Assembly (NCBI GenBank): GCA_029202385.1
Contig: CP119314.1
Location: 3,288,501 to 3,352,500, forward strand
Direction: 5' to 3'
Length of the DNA stretch: 64,000 nucleotides
Source of the DNA: Candidatus Sphingomonas phytovorans
GTDB lineage: Bacteria; Pseudomonadota; Alphaproteobacteria; Sphingomonadales; Sphingomonadaceae
Part shown: piece by piece, positions 23,268 through 32,517 of the stretch
How the letters are laid out: the number at the start of each line of letters is the position of its first letter
Position numbering within the stretch: the stretch's first letter is position 1
The notes under the pieces: model-generated
What the model saw: only the letters and a program-made list of their open reading frames with translations
Database searches by the model: none
What the model was told of the DNA's origin: nothing
Translations under genes and position numbers: made by a program

Positions 23268-24851
23268 TTACTCCTTCGGGGTTTGCGCGCGGCTTTCGTC
23301 GATTTCGTTCACGATCTGGGTCCGAACCTGCCGCCACTCGATATTTGCCGGGTCGAGGCGGATGAGTGCATCGAGCTGTCCGAGCACCGCTGTCAGCCGC
23401 TCGCGTGCGGCATCGGTCCGGCCGGTATCCAGATCGATCTTGGCCCGGCCACGCAGCGACCAGAGACGCGCCGCGCGGAATTTGACGTTCGCCGGATCGC
23501 GCGCAAGCTGGCGATCAAGCAAGGCGAGTTCACTGTCCCGGTGGCGCACCGCGTCCGGCCAGTCGCCGGCGGCGCGATAGGCGTCCGCCATCCAGGCATG
23601 GCGGTTCGCCAGATCCTTGATCATGGCAGAAGGGTCACCGGTCCGGCGGGCGGCGGCCTCCATCCAGGCGAGCGCAGCGGTGCAGGCACGCAGCGCCGCA
23701 TTGACATCCCGCGGCTGCTTCAGCGCGATCGAGCAGAGATTGCCCTCGGCATAGCCTGCTTCCTTCAACCAGTCCGGGTTGTGCCGGTCGATCGCGATCA
23801 AACGTTCCGCCAGCGCCCGATAGCGGCCGAACCCTGTCTTCGCCCGCACGAGATTGCCGCGCTCATAATCGACCGAAGCGATCCAGAATTCGCTTTGCGC
23901 CTGGGCAAAGATTCGCTGCGGATCGTTCGGCGCGATCGCCAGCAGCGCGGCGGTGGTCCGCGACGCCTCGTCGAACTGAGCGAGCGCGCGATCGAAATCC
24001 CCGCGCCGCTCGTCGTCCTCGCCCATCGCGTGAAGGATGCGTGCGCGCCGTTCGAGCGAGTCCGCCGGCAGCACCGCCACATCCTGCTGACGGTAATAGC
24101 CGAGCGCGCGCCGATTGACGGCGGTGAGGACGTCGAGCCGCCCCACTCCCTTCAACCTGTCGCGCAGATCAGTCAGCATGAATTCCACCAGTCCCTCGGC
24201 TTCCTTGCGCTGGCGATCGGCCTCCGCACGGGCAGAGAGCGCGAAGATCGTCAACACCGCCATGGCTATCACCGCGACTGCGGCGGCGAGCGTGACGGCC
24301 ATCACGCGGCGAATACGGCGTTGCGCGTCACGCTGGACAAGCGCGTCGAGGCCGATGCCGGCAAGTCCAGCGACCAGCTTCAGCAGGCCGAGACGGCGAC
24401 CGTCCCCCTCCGGCCGGAGATCCGCGGCGAGCGGTTCAAGCGCCGCGCCGTCCGCGCCTTCCCGTAACATTTCAGGGAAACAATCAGCCGGGTCCCCCCG
24501 GACGATCGCGGCCAAGACCGGCTTGCCCGGATTGAGCTCGCGAAAGGCCGCAATCTCCCGCCCGACCCAGACCGACACCGCCGCATCGGGCGAGCAGAGC
24601 ACGACCAGCGCATCCGACCGCGCGAGCGCCGCGCGCACCCCTTCGCTCAGATCATGGCCGGCAGCGAGTTCCTCGCGATCGCGAAAGATCGGACCGAGCC
24701 GTTGGGGTAGCGCCGGGCGGGCGGTGCCGGTCCTGGCGAGACGGCGTGGGATGCGATAGGATTCAAGACGCCGATGCAGCCAGCGCGCCGCACCCGCATC
24801 CTTGTGACTATAGCTGAGAAATGCCCCGTAACGCGGCTCGCCGCCCGTCAT
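23268..24851 (-). CDS. TIR-domain membrane protein with TPR-like C-terminus
   Basis: This 527-residue protein has an N-terminal TIR domain (about 5-140, starting YGAFLSYSHKD), a basic stretch, one transmembrane helix (about 184-205, LAAAVAVIAMAVLTIFAL) and a helical C-terminal region with TPR-like repeats (e.g. GDFDRALAQFDEASRTTAAL). Glu99 in VWVGREIAAF lies where the catalytic Glu of TIR NADases sits, so NAD cleavage is possible but untested. The ATG at 24851 follows a purine-rich ribosome site; an upstream start at 24899 would translate a strong RNA hairpin. It is the first gene of a three-gene operon. The TPR part would face the periplasm if the TIR is cytosolic. Confidence 0.85.
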   Translation of the reverse strand: MTGGEPRYGAFLSYSHKDAGAARWLHRRLESYRIPRRLARTGTARPALPQRLGPIFRDREELAAGHDLSEGVRAALARSDALVVLCSPDAAVSVWVGREIAAFRELNPGKPVLAAIVRGDPADCFPEMLREGADGAALEPLAADLRPEGDGRRLGLLKLVAGLAGIGLDALVQRDAQRRIRRVMAVTLAAAVAVIAMAVLTIFALSARAEADRQRKEAEGLVEFMLTDLRDRLKGVGRLDVLTAVNRRALGYYRQQDVAVLPADSLERRARILHAMGEDDERRGDFDRALAQFDEASRTTAALLAIAPNDPQRIFAQAQSEFWIASVDYERGNLVRAKTGFGRYRALAERLIAIDRHNPDWLKEAGYAEGNLCSIALKQPRDVNAALRACTAALAWMEAAARRTGDPSAMIKDLANRHAWMADAYRAAGDWPDAVRHRDSELALLDRQLARDPANVKFRAARLWSLRGRAKIDLDTGRTDAARERLTAVLGQLDALIRLDPANIEWRQVRTQIVNEIDESRAQTPKE

Positions 24852-24870
24852 CCCGCCTTCCCCCCGGTTG

Positions 24871-24895
24871 GCGCGACGGCGACACGCCGTCGCGC
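24871..24895 (-). promoter_or_regulatory. Perfect 11-bp leader hairpin before the TIR gene
   Basis: GCGCGACGGCG (24871-24881) and CGCCGTCGCGC (24885-24895) are perfect complements with a 3-nt loop. The hairpin ends about 20 nt before the TIR start codon and abuts its ribosome site, so it may limit or time translation of the operon. It lacks a T tract. Confidence 0.6.
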
Positions 24896-24940
24896 GCATG
24901 CTGACAGAGAAACGGCGCGCGCCTCAAACTAAAATGCAAC

Positions 24941-24957
24941 CGATTCAGAGTGAATCG
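24941..24957. promoter_or_regulatory. Palindrome upstream of the TIR operon, operator candidate
   Basis: CGATTCA-GAG-TGAATCG is a perfect 7-3-7 dyad, 90 bp before the TIR start codon and about 45 bp upstream of the leader hairpin. Position and symmetry fit a dimeric regulator site in the operon promoter. Confidence 0.5.
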
Positions 24958-25169
24958 AGCAATTTTCGGCCCCTCTCGCCCGATATGCCTAATTTCCGCT
25001 TTACCTTCTTTCGGTGAGTCGGAGAGCAATTCGCTCAGCTAAGCCGCACGCAAAGAACAACCATATCGGTTCAGATGACCGGACTATCGCTGCCCGCCAA
25101 TCTCGCCTGGACCCCTGACCTGTGTTAACCTTCCGGGATGTTCTTCCGGGTTGAGGAGCTGCGAAAAGG

Positions 25170-27866
25170 TTGCGACAACAATCGCATGCACGTCCAGGGC
25201 ACGGTGGGTCCACGGAACGGAAGATTGTTCTTACTCTTATCGTCGCAGCAGGGTTGTTCAGCGGCATACCATTTGCCGGATGGGTGTTCGATGCGCCCGC
25301 GCTCCAGAGTTTCGGCGTCACCGGCTATCCGATGTGGCCGTTATCGGCGGTCGGTTACATCTTTCTCGCGGCCGGTTTCTGGGCGACGATGGCGCAGCAC
25401 CGGGCCGCGCCCTTTCTCCTCGCCATCCCGATCCTGATCGCCGCCTGCATATTGCTTGAGAATGTCGCCGGCGTCACGCCGGGCATCGACCGGCTGCTCT
25501 TCCCGGGGCAGGTCAGCCAGTTCGGCGGGGTCTATCCCGGGCGCCCGGTCGCGAACTCGATCGCCACCTTCGGCTTTCTCGGCCTCGCATTGCTTGTCGC
25601 CGGGCGACGGAACCACGCCTGGGCGGAACTGGCCAACCTGTTCGCCTCGGCTGCCTTCTGCTTCGGTGTCGCCTCCACCCTGCTGCTGCTTTTCGTCGGC
25701 CCGGGAAAGGAAGCGACCATCCTGCACATGTTCGTCGCGCCCCTGCCCGGCAGCCTGATTACCGTGACGCTGGCAACCGCGTTCCTGCTGTGGCGGCCCG
25801 ATGCCGGCTGGACCGTGCTGCTTTCGCCAGACCGCACGCGCAGCCCGCTCTACTGGCTGATCCTGCCACTGGTCATCGCCTTGCCGGTCATACCGACTTT
25901 GGCCGCGCGGTGGGGCGCAGGGGCCGGGCCGGTCGCGCTGCCGGAGACCGAATTGCTGGCGATGCTTGGCAATGTGGCGATCCTGGGCTTCCTGCTCTGG
26001 CTGTCGGCCGATCGCTTCAGGCGGCAGCAGGAGGAACTCAACGAGGTCACGCTGGCGCTTGACGTCGCGGCGATCGCGCTGACCCGGGCGGACGGCGAGA
26101 TCACCTATTGGTCGCGCGGCTGCGAGCAGCTTTATGGCTGGCCGGCGGACGAAGCGATCGGCCGCAAGAAATACGAGCTGCTGCACTCACGTCACGGCAG
26201 GGACTGCCAGGTCGGGCCGCTCCGGCCGACAGGGTCGGCCGAGCGCGAGCTGGTCGAGCGGCGGCGTGACGGCAGCGAGATCAGCGTGCTTGAAAGTACC
26301 CGGATCCACGAACGACCGGATCGCGAGCCGCTGCTGGTGCTCAGGATGCTCGACATATCGGAGCGCGTGCGCACCGAAAACGCGCTGAGACTGAGCGAGA
26401 GCCGGCTCGCCGCGGCAGCCGACGCGCATCAGCTCGGCGTGTCCCAATGGGACGTCAAAAGCGGCCGGCTCGAATGGTCGCCCGGATCGGAACAGCGCCT
26501 TGGCCTGCCCACCGGCGGGCTGGCGACCTTCGACCAATGGTATGCCTTTGTCGACCCCGACGATGCCCAGGGGGTAATGGAGACGATGCAACGCGCGGTC
26601 ACCAATCGGGACGAGCGCGTCAGCTTCAGATACCGTTTCCGCCAGGCCAATGGCGTGGTGCGCACGATCGAAGGGTCCGCGCGCTGCTTCTACGATGCGG
26701 ACGGCCAGCTCGATACGGTGATCGGCGCCAATGCCGATGTGACCGAGCGGGACGAGCGCGAAGCGACATCGCAGCTCCAGTCGATCATCGAGACGATCCC
26801 GGATGCGACGGTGATGATCGATTCCACGGGCATCATCCGCAGCTTCAGCCCCGCCGCCGAGCGGATGTTCGGGATCGATGCGGCTACCGCGATCGGCAGC
26901 AACGTGAAGTTCCTGATGCCGGATGCGATCGCCGCCGGGCATGACGCGTCGATCGCGCGCTATCTGGCGAGCGGCGAGCGCCATGTGATCGGCGCGACGC
27001 GGGAGCTGACCGCACGCCGCGCCGATGGGACGCTGTTCCCGATCGAGGTCAATATCGGCGAGGCAGTGCTGGGCAGGGAACATATCTTCACCGGCGTGAT
27101 CCGCGACGTATCCGACCGGCTCGCCGCCGAACAGCGCATGAGCGATCTCAATTCGGAACTGGCGCACATCTCCCGCCAGAACGCGATGAGCGAGCTCGCC
27201 GCCGACCTGGCGCACGAGCTCAACCAGCCGCTCAGCGCAACCGCCAATTTCCTCGCCACCGCGCGCATCCTGATCGAGCGCGGTGAGGATGGCGGCCGCA
27301 TCGCCGACCTGCTCCGCCTCGGCGAGGAGCAGACCCTGCGCTCCGGGGAGATCATCCGCCGGCTGCGCGACTTCCTGGCCAAGCGCGAAGGTGAAATGCG
27401 CGTGGAATCCCTCGAAACCGTCGTCCGCGAGGCTGTCGAGCTGGTGCTGTTCGGCACCGCCCAGTTCGATATCCAGCTGACCTATGCCCTGGACCCGGCG
27501 GCAGACACCATCTTCGCCGATCGAATCCAGATCCAGCAGGTGCTGGTCAACCTGCTGCGCAACGCGGTCGATGCATTGCGCGGGCAGGCCGACGGCGCGC
27601 GGGAGATCATCATCGGCTCGCGAATGATGGAGGACATGGTCGAGATATCCGTCTGCGACAGCGGCCCCGGACTGCCCAAGGAGATGGCCGACCGTCTTTA
27701 TTCGCGTTTCGCCACCACCAAGGGCGGCCCGTCGATGGGCATCGGCCTGTCCATCTCGCGCCGGATCGTCGAGGCGCATGGCGGCGCGCTCGTCGCCACC
27801 AACCGGCTGGAGGGAGGCGCGATGTTCAGCTTCACCGTGCCCGCGCTTGGCGAGCTGGAGGAATAG
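25170..27866 (+). CDS. FixL-type haem oxygen-sensor histidine kinase
   Basis: This 898-residue inner-membrane kinase has about seven to eight hydrophobic segments (roughly 19-285), three PAS domains (about 290-405, 415-535, 545-665), HisKA with His682 in DLAHELNQPLSATANF, and an ATPase domain with DSGPGLPKE and GIGLSISRRIVEAHGG. The third PAS keeps all the FixL residues I know: proximal haem ligand His591 and Arg597, His605, Arg611, spaced as His200, Arg206, His214, Arg220 of Bradyrhizobium FixL. Oxygen sensing is therefore likely. No FixJ-type response regulator is adjacent. TTG 25170 is the only start downstream of an in-frame stop at 25152 and precedes the first membrane helix. Confidence 0.88.
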   Translation: MRQQSHARPGHGGSTERKIVLTLIVAAGLFSGIPFAGWVFDAPALQSFGVTGYPMWPLSAVGYIFLAAGFWATMAQHRAAPFLLAIPILIAACILLENVAGVTPGIDRLLFPGQVSQFGGVYPGRPVANSIATFGFLGLALLVAGRRNHAWAELANLFASAAFCFGVASTLLLLFVGPGKEATILHMFVAPLPGSLITVTLATAFLLWRPDAGWTVLLSPDRTRSPLYWLILPLVIALPVIPTLAARWGAGAGPVALPETELLAMLGNVAILGFLLWLSADRFRRQQEELNEVTLALDVAAIALTRADGEITYWSRGCEQLYGWPADEAIGRKKYELLHSRHGRDCQVGPLRPTGSAERELVERRRDGSEISVLESTRIHERPDREPLLVLRMLDISERVRTENALRLSESRLAAAADAHQLGVSQWDVKSGRLEWSPGSEQRLGLPTGGLATFDQWYAFVDPDDAQGVMETMQRAVTNRDERVSFRYRFRQANGVVRTIEGSARCFYDADGQLDTVIGANADVTERDEREATSQLQSIIETIPDATVMIDSTGIIRSFSPAAERMFGIDAATAIGSNVKFLMPDAIAAGHDASIARYLASGERHVIGATRELTARRADGTLFPIEVNIGEAVLGREHIFTGVIRDVSDRLAAEQRMSDLNSELAHISRQNAMSELAADLAHELNQPLSATANFLATARILIERGEDGGRIADLLRLGEEQTLRSGEIIRRLRDFLAKREGEMRVESLETVVREAVELVLFGTAQFDIQLTYALDPAADTIFADRIQIQQVLVNLLRNAVDALRGQADGAREIIIGSRMMEDMVEISVCDSGPGLPKEMADRLYSRFATTKGGPSMGIGLSISRRIVEAHGGALVATNRLEGGAMFSFTVPALGELEE

Positions 27867-27973
27867 GCGCCCGGAAAAACGGTCGCTGATCGGTCCTGCG
27901 GCCGTCTCCCGACCCGAGCGTTCCCGTCAGAAACAAAGCAGAAAGAAAGTTCTCCTTCTTTTGAAATATGTTA

Positions 27974-27992
27974 CTGACAAACTGGTGGTCAG
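27974..27992. promoter_or_regulatory. Weak dyad upstream of the first RND operon
   Basis: CTGAC and GTCAG are inverted arms around a 9-nt spacer, about 130 bp before the adaptor gene. TetR-type regulators often bind similar dyads ahead of RND pumps, but no regulator gene is present here and short arms of this kind arise easily by chance. Confidence 0.25.
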
Positions 27993-28124
27993 AACGGTTG
28001 GATCACCCTTGCAAATGAGTCGCAATGTTCGCACTTCCAGCGGGAATGTACGCCGGGCGGGAGACCCAGGATCATTTGGGGGATGCCCGGAAAGAGCGCT
28101 GGCCGTTAAGGGGATGAGCCGCCG

Positions 28125-29330
28125 ATGCCGATTGCCTTCCGCTGGCCCGCCGCGTCCCTGATCCCCGTTGCCGCGCTTGCCCTGGCCGCCTGTTCCGGCG
28201 GCGGCAAGCCGCCCGCTCCTCCCAAACCGCAGGTGACGGTCGCCGTGCCGCTGCAACGCGACGTGATCGACTGGGACGAATATGTCGGTCGGTTCGAGGC
28301 GATCCAGGATGTCGAGCTTCGTCCGCGCGTCTCCGGCGCGATCGACCGGATCCTGTTCGCCAACGGGCAGCATGTCCGGGCCGGCGAGGCGCTCTTCATC
28401 ATCGATCCGCGCCCCTATGCAGCCGCCCTCGGCCAGGCCCAGGCGCAGGTCGCCAAGGCCAACGCCGCGCTGATCAACGCCCGATCCGAGTTGGCCCGCG
28501 CCGACAAGCTGCTTGCCGCCCTGGCGATCAGCAAGGAGGAATATGAGACGAAGCAGGCCAATGTCCGCAGCGCCGCGGCCGACCTTGCGGCGGGACAGGC
28601 CAATGTCAGCAACGCGCGGCTGAACCTCGGCTTCACCACCGTTCGCTCGCCGATCACCGGGCTGGTTTCCGACCGCCGCGTGTCGAAGGGCAATTTCGCG
28701 ACCGAGGGCCAGACCGTGCTGACCCGCGTCGTTTCGACCGATCCGATCTGGTTCTCGTTCGAGGGCGCAGAGAGCTTCTACCTCAAATATCTCCGCCAGG
28801 ACCGCAAGGGCGAGCGCGGCTCCTCCCGCAGCACGCCCAATCCGGTCGAGATCCAGCTTGCCGACGAAAGCGGCTATCGCTGGCGCGGGCGCATGGAATT
28901 CCTCGACAATGCGATCGACACCAATTCGGGCACGATTCGCGCCCATGCGGTGGTGCCCAATCCAGACGGGTTCCTGACACCAGGCATGTTCGGCCGCGCG
29001 CGCCTGCTTGGCTCCGGCACCTACAAGGCGATGCTGGTGCCGGACGAGGCGATCATCACCGACCAGACACGGAAGCTCGTCTATGTCGTCGGCAAGGACG
29101 GCAAGGCATCGCCGCGGCCGGTTGAAACAGGCCCCCAGGTCGAGGGCCTGCGCGTCATCAAGACCGGCCTTGCCCCGACTGACGAGGTGGTGATCGAAGG
29201 CATCACGACCTTGCAGCCCGGCGCGGCGGTAACGGCGAAGAAAGTCGTGATGAAACCGCAGGCAGCGGATACCGCGCCGACGTCACAACCGGACACAGCA
29301 CCGCCACCGGCCGAAGCGACGGCGGACTGA
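28125..29330 (+). CDS. RND efflux periplasmic adaptor (membrane fusion lipoprotein)
   Basis: This 401-residue lipoprotein (lipobox LAAC, Cys23) is a membrane fusion protein of the AcrA/MexE type. It has a barrel-sandwich hybrid segment (SGAIDRILFANGQHVRAGEALFIID), a helical hairpin rich in Ala (about 95-170), the second lipoyl half (LGFTTVRSPITGLVSDRRVSKGN), beta-barrel and membrane-proximal domains, and a disordered Pro/Ala/Thr tail. It links the permease at 29335 to the outer-membrane factor at 32514. The permease GTG start lies 4 nt after the stop. No regulator gene adjoins this operon. Confidence 0.93.
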   Translation: MPIAFRWPAASLIPVAALALAACSGGGKPPAPPKPQVTVAVPLQRDVIDWDEYVGRFEAIQDVELRPRVSGAIDRILFANGQHVRAGEALFIIDPRPYAAALGQAQAQVAKANAALINARSELARADKLLAALAISKEEYETKQANVRSAAADLAAGQANVSNARLNLGFTTVRSPITGLVSDRRVSKGNFATEGQTVLTRVVSTDPIWFSFEGAESFYLKYLRQDRKGERGSSRSTPNPVEIQLADESGYRWRGRMEFLDNAIDTNSGTIRAHAVVPNPDGFLTPGMFGRARLLGSGTYKAMLVPDEAIITDQTRKLVYVVGKDGKASPRPVETGPQVEGLRVIKTGLAPTDEVVIEGITTLQPGAAVTAKKVVMKPQAADTAPTSQPDTAPPPAEATAD

Positions 29331-29334
29331 CCCG

Positions 29335-32300
29335 GTGAAGTTTCCCCATTTCTTCATCGAACGACCGATCTTCGCGGCGGTCATGTCAATCCTCATCGTC
29401 GTGTTCGGACTGGTCGCCTATCCCGGCCTGCCCGTGGCGCAATATCCCGAGATCGCGCCGCCGACGGTGGTGGTGAGCGCGACCTATCCCGGTGCGACCG
29501 CCGAGACCCTGGCCGAAACCGTCGCTGCGCCGCTGGAAGAATCGATCAACGGCGTCGAGAACATGCTCTACATGTCCTCGTCGGCGACCGGCGACGGATC
29601 GCTGCAGATCACGGTGACGTTCAAGCAGGGCGTCAATGTCGACCAGGCGCAGGTGCTGGTGCAGAACCGGGTCTCCACCGCCGAACCGCGCCTGCCCGCC
29701 GAAGTCCGCCAGGTCGGCGTCACGGTGCTGAAGAATTCGCCTGACATCCTGATGGTGATCGCGCTCACCTCACCCGACGGGTCGCTGCCCCAGCAATATG
29801 TCTCCAACTATGCGACGACCCAGATCATCGACCGCATGGCGCGTATCCCCGGCGTCGGCGGCGTGCGCGCGTTCGGCGGGCGCGACTATAATATGCGCGT
29901 CTGGATCGATCCCGATCGCGCCGCGTCGCGCAACCTGACCGTCGACGAGATCGTCGCCGCGATCCGCGCGCAAAACGCCCAGGTCGCGGTCGGATCAGTC
30001 GGCGCACCGCCGTTCAACCAGGGCGGCACCGCCTTCCAGCTCGGCATCCAGGCCAAGGGCCGGCTCGCCAATCCGGAGCAGTTCGGCGAGATCATCGTCA
30101 AGCGCGACGACCAGGGCCGGCTGACGCGCCTGCGCGATGTGGCTCGCGTCGAGATCGGCGCGCAGGATTACGGCATCAACGCCTTCCTTTCGGGCAAGCC
30201 GATGATCGGCATCGCGATCACCCAGCTGCCCGGGTCCAACGCGCTGACCACCGCCGAAGCGGTCAAGGCCGATATCGCCGAGGCGTCCAAGGGCTTCCCG
30301 CAGGGGATGGCGTACAGCATCCCCTACAACCCGACCGAATATATCCAGGCGTCGATCGAGGCGGTGTATCACACGCTGATCGAGGCGATTGTCCTGGTCG
30401 CGCTGGTCGTGCTGCTGTTCCTGCAAAGCTGGCGCGCGACGATCATCCCGCTGATCGCGGTGCCGGTGTCGCTGGTCGGGTCTTTGGCGATGCTCGCCTT
30501 GTTCGGCTTCAGCCTCAACAACCTGTCGCTGTTCGGCATGGTGCTGGCGGTCGGTATCGTCGTCGACGACGCGATCGTCGTGGTCGAGAATATCGAGCGG
30601 CTGATGGAGGAAAAGGGGCTGTCGCCCCGCGATGCGGCACACGAGACGATGGACGAAGTGTCGGGCGCGCTGATCGCGATCGCGCTGGTGCTGTGCGGCG
30701 TGTTCATCCCGACCAGCTTCATCCCCGGCATTTCCGGCGCATTCTACAAGCAGTTCGCGCTGACGATCGTGTCGGCCGCGGTGATCTCCGCCTTCGTCTC
30801 GCTGACGCTGTCGCCGGCGCTCGCCGCGATAGTGCTGAAGGCCAAGCACGAGGCGGAGCCACGACCCGGCGTGCTCGGCTGGCCCGGCCGGTTCGCGCGC
30901 GGCTTCAACCACGGCTTCCAGCGGCTGGGCGAACGCTTCGGCAGGTTCACCGCGCGCGCCGTCCGCGCGCTGGTGCTGGTCGGCATCGTCTATCTCGGCT
31001 TGATCGGGCTGGCCGGCTGGCGCTTCAACGCGACGCCGACCGGCTTCATCCCGGCACAGGACCAGGGATATCTCATCGCGGTCATCCAGCTTCCGCCGGG
31101 CGCCTCGCTCCAGCGGACCACCGGCATCATGAGCCAGGCGGCGAAGATCGCGCTGGCCAACAAGGGGACTCAGGCGACCGTCGCCTTTGCCGGCCTCGAC
31201 GGCGCCACCTTCTCCACCGCGCCCAACGCCGGCGCGATGTTCATCCCGCTAAAGCCACATGCCGACCGCGAGCATGCCGACGCCATCGCCAACGAACTGC
31301 GCCGCGAGTTCGGTGCGATCAACGGCGGCAACATCCTGGTCGTGCCGCCCCCGCCCGTGCGCGGGATCGGCACCGGCGGCGGATGGAAGATGCTGATCGA
31401 GGATCGTACCAATCTCGGCCTCAAGGCGCTTGAGGGCGCAGCCTTCGCGATGATGATGAAGGCGAACCAGACCCCGGGCATCACCAGCGCCTTCACCACC
31501 TTCAACACGCGCACCCCGCGCCTGTTCGCCGATATCGATCGCGAGCGGGCGGAGCAGCTTGGCGTGCCGGTGGAGAATGTCTTCTCGACGCTCGGCACCT
31601 ATCTCGGCTCAACCTATATCAACGACTTCAACTTCCTCGGGCGCACCTATCGCGTGACCGCGCAGGCTGATGCACCATATCGCGACCAGGTATCCGATGT
31701 CGGCCATCTGCGCACGCGCTCGGCGGCGGGCCTGATGGTCCCGCTCGACGCGGTGATGACGTTGAAGAACGACAGCGGGCCTTATCGGGTGGTGCGCTAC
31801 AATCTCTATCCCTCGGCCGAATTGCAGGGCGACACGGTGCGCGGCTTCTCGTCCGGCCAGTCGCTGACCACGATGGCGAAGCTGGCTGAAGAGACGCTGC
31901 CCAAGGGCATGCGCTTCGAATGGACCGAGCTTGCCTTCCAGCAACAGGCGGCGGGCAACACCGCCGGGCTGGTGTTCGGCCTGGCCGTGCTGTTCGTGTT
32001 CCTGCTGCTCGCGGCGAATTACGAAAGCGTGGTGCTGCCGCTCGCCGTCATCCTGATCGTGCCGATGTGCCTGCTCGCGGCGATCCTGGGCGTGAACCTG
32101 ATGGGCGGGGACAACAATATCCTCACCCAGATCGGTCTTGTCGTGCTGATCGGCCTGGCCGCGAAGAACGCGATCCTGATCGTCGAATTCGCGCGGCAGA
32201 ACGAGGAGAACGGCATGGAGATGCACGCCGCCGCCGAGCATGCCGCCGAGCAGCGCCTGCGCCCGATCGTGATGACCTCGATCGCGTTCATCCTCGGCGT

Positions 32301-32517
32301 GCTGCCGCTGGTGATCGGCTCCGGCCCCGGCGCGGAGATGCGCCAGGCGCTTGGCGTCGCGGTGTTCTTCGGCATGATCGGCGTCACCACCTTCGGCCTG
32401 CTGTTCACGCCGAGCTTCTATGTCATCAGCCGCAAGCTGGGCGACTGGGTTTCGAGCAAGGTGCGGCGCGCAAAGCCGGCCGCGCCACCAGCCGACCCTG
32501 CGGGAGAGCCCGCATGA
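29335..32517 (+). CDS. RND multidrug efflux permease (HAE1, AcrB/MexF type)
   Basis: This 1060-residue inner-membrane antiporter starts KFPHFFIERPIFAAVMSI, as usual for HAE1 pumps. Twelve membrane helices and two large periplasmic loops are evident. The proton-relay residues are present: Asp-Asp in GIVVDDAIVVVENIERLM (TM4) and Lys in GLAAKNAILIVEFARQNEE (TM10). It should expel hydrophobic and amphiphilic compounds by proton antiport. Start is GTG 29335, and its TGA overlaps the outer-membrane factor ATG (ATGA). Confidence 0.95.
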   Translation: MKFPHFFIERPIFAAVMSILIVVFGLVAYPGLPVAQYPEIAPPTVVVSATYPGATAETLAETVAAPLEESINGVENMLYMSSSATGDGSLQITVTFKQGVNVDQAQVLVQNRVSTAEPRLPAEVRQVGVTVLKNSPDILMVIALTSPDGSLPQQYVSNYATTQIIDRMARIPGVGGVRAFGGRDYNMRVWIDPDRAASRNLTVDEIVAAIRAQNAQVAVGSVGAPPFNQGGTAFQLGIQAKGRLANPEQFGEIIVKRDDQGRLTRLRDVARVEIGAQDYGINAFLSGKPMIGIAITQLPGSNALTTAEAVKADIAEASKGFPQGMAYSIPYNPTEYIQASIEAVYHTLIEAIVLVALVVLLFLQSWRATIIPLIAVPVSLVGSLAMLALFGFSLNNLSLFGMVLAVGIVVDDAIVVVENIERLMEEKGLSPRDAAHETMDEVSGALIAIALVLCGVFIPTSFIPGISGAFYKQFALTIVSAAVISAFVSLTLSPALAAIVLKAKHEAEPRPGVLGWPGRFARGFNHGFQRLGERFGRFTARAVRALVLVGIVYLGLIGLAGWRFNATPTGFIPAQDQGYLIAVIQLPPGASLQRTTGIMSQAAKIALANKGTQATVAFAGLDGATFSTAPNAGAMFIPLKPHADREHADAIANELRREFGAINGGNILVVPPPPVRGIGTGGGWKMLIEDRTNLGLKALEGAAFAMMMKANQTPGITSAFTTFNTRTPRLFADIDRERAEQLGVPVENVFSTLGTYLGSTYINDFNFLGRTYRVTAQADAPYRDQVSDVGHLRTRSAAGLMVPLDAVMTLKNDSGPYRVVRYNLYPSAELQGDTVRGFSSGQSLTTMAKLAEETLPKGMRFEWTELAFQQQAAGNTAGLVFGLAVLFVFLLLAANYESVVLPLAVILIVPMCLLAAILGVNLMGGDNNILTQIGLVVLIGLAAKNAILIVEFARQNEENGMEMHAAAEHAAEQRLRPIVMTSIAFILGVLPLVIGSGPGAEMRQALGVAVFFGMIGVTTFGLLFTPSFYVISRKLGDWVSSKVRRAKPAAPPADPAGEPA

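Larger units (their letters stand above)
24852..25169. other. Divergent promoter region, TIR operon and FixL-type kinase
   Basis: This 318-bp space serves both the minus-strand TIR operon and the plus-strand histidine kinase. It holds the two dyads listed separately (24871-24895 and 24941-24957), both on the TIR side. From 24960 to 25140 I see nothing distinct beyond moderately AT-rich sequence. Confidence 0.5.

Noticed and set aside
20989-24851. CBASS or Thoeris defence system
   Set aside because: There is no CD-NTase, no SIR2-SLOG ThsA-like gene and no typical ThsB-only TIR protein; the cyclase-like domain is of class III type and appears inactive.
24852-24899. 16-residue N-terminal extension of the TIR protein
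   Set aside because: It would translate the GC-rich 11-bp hairpin, and a clear ribosome site precedes the ATG at 24851.
31920-32513. N-terminal extension of the first NodT gene
   Set aside because: It overlaps the end of the permease in another frame; the ATG at 32514 gives a normal lipoprotein signal.
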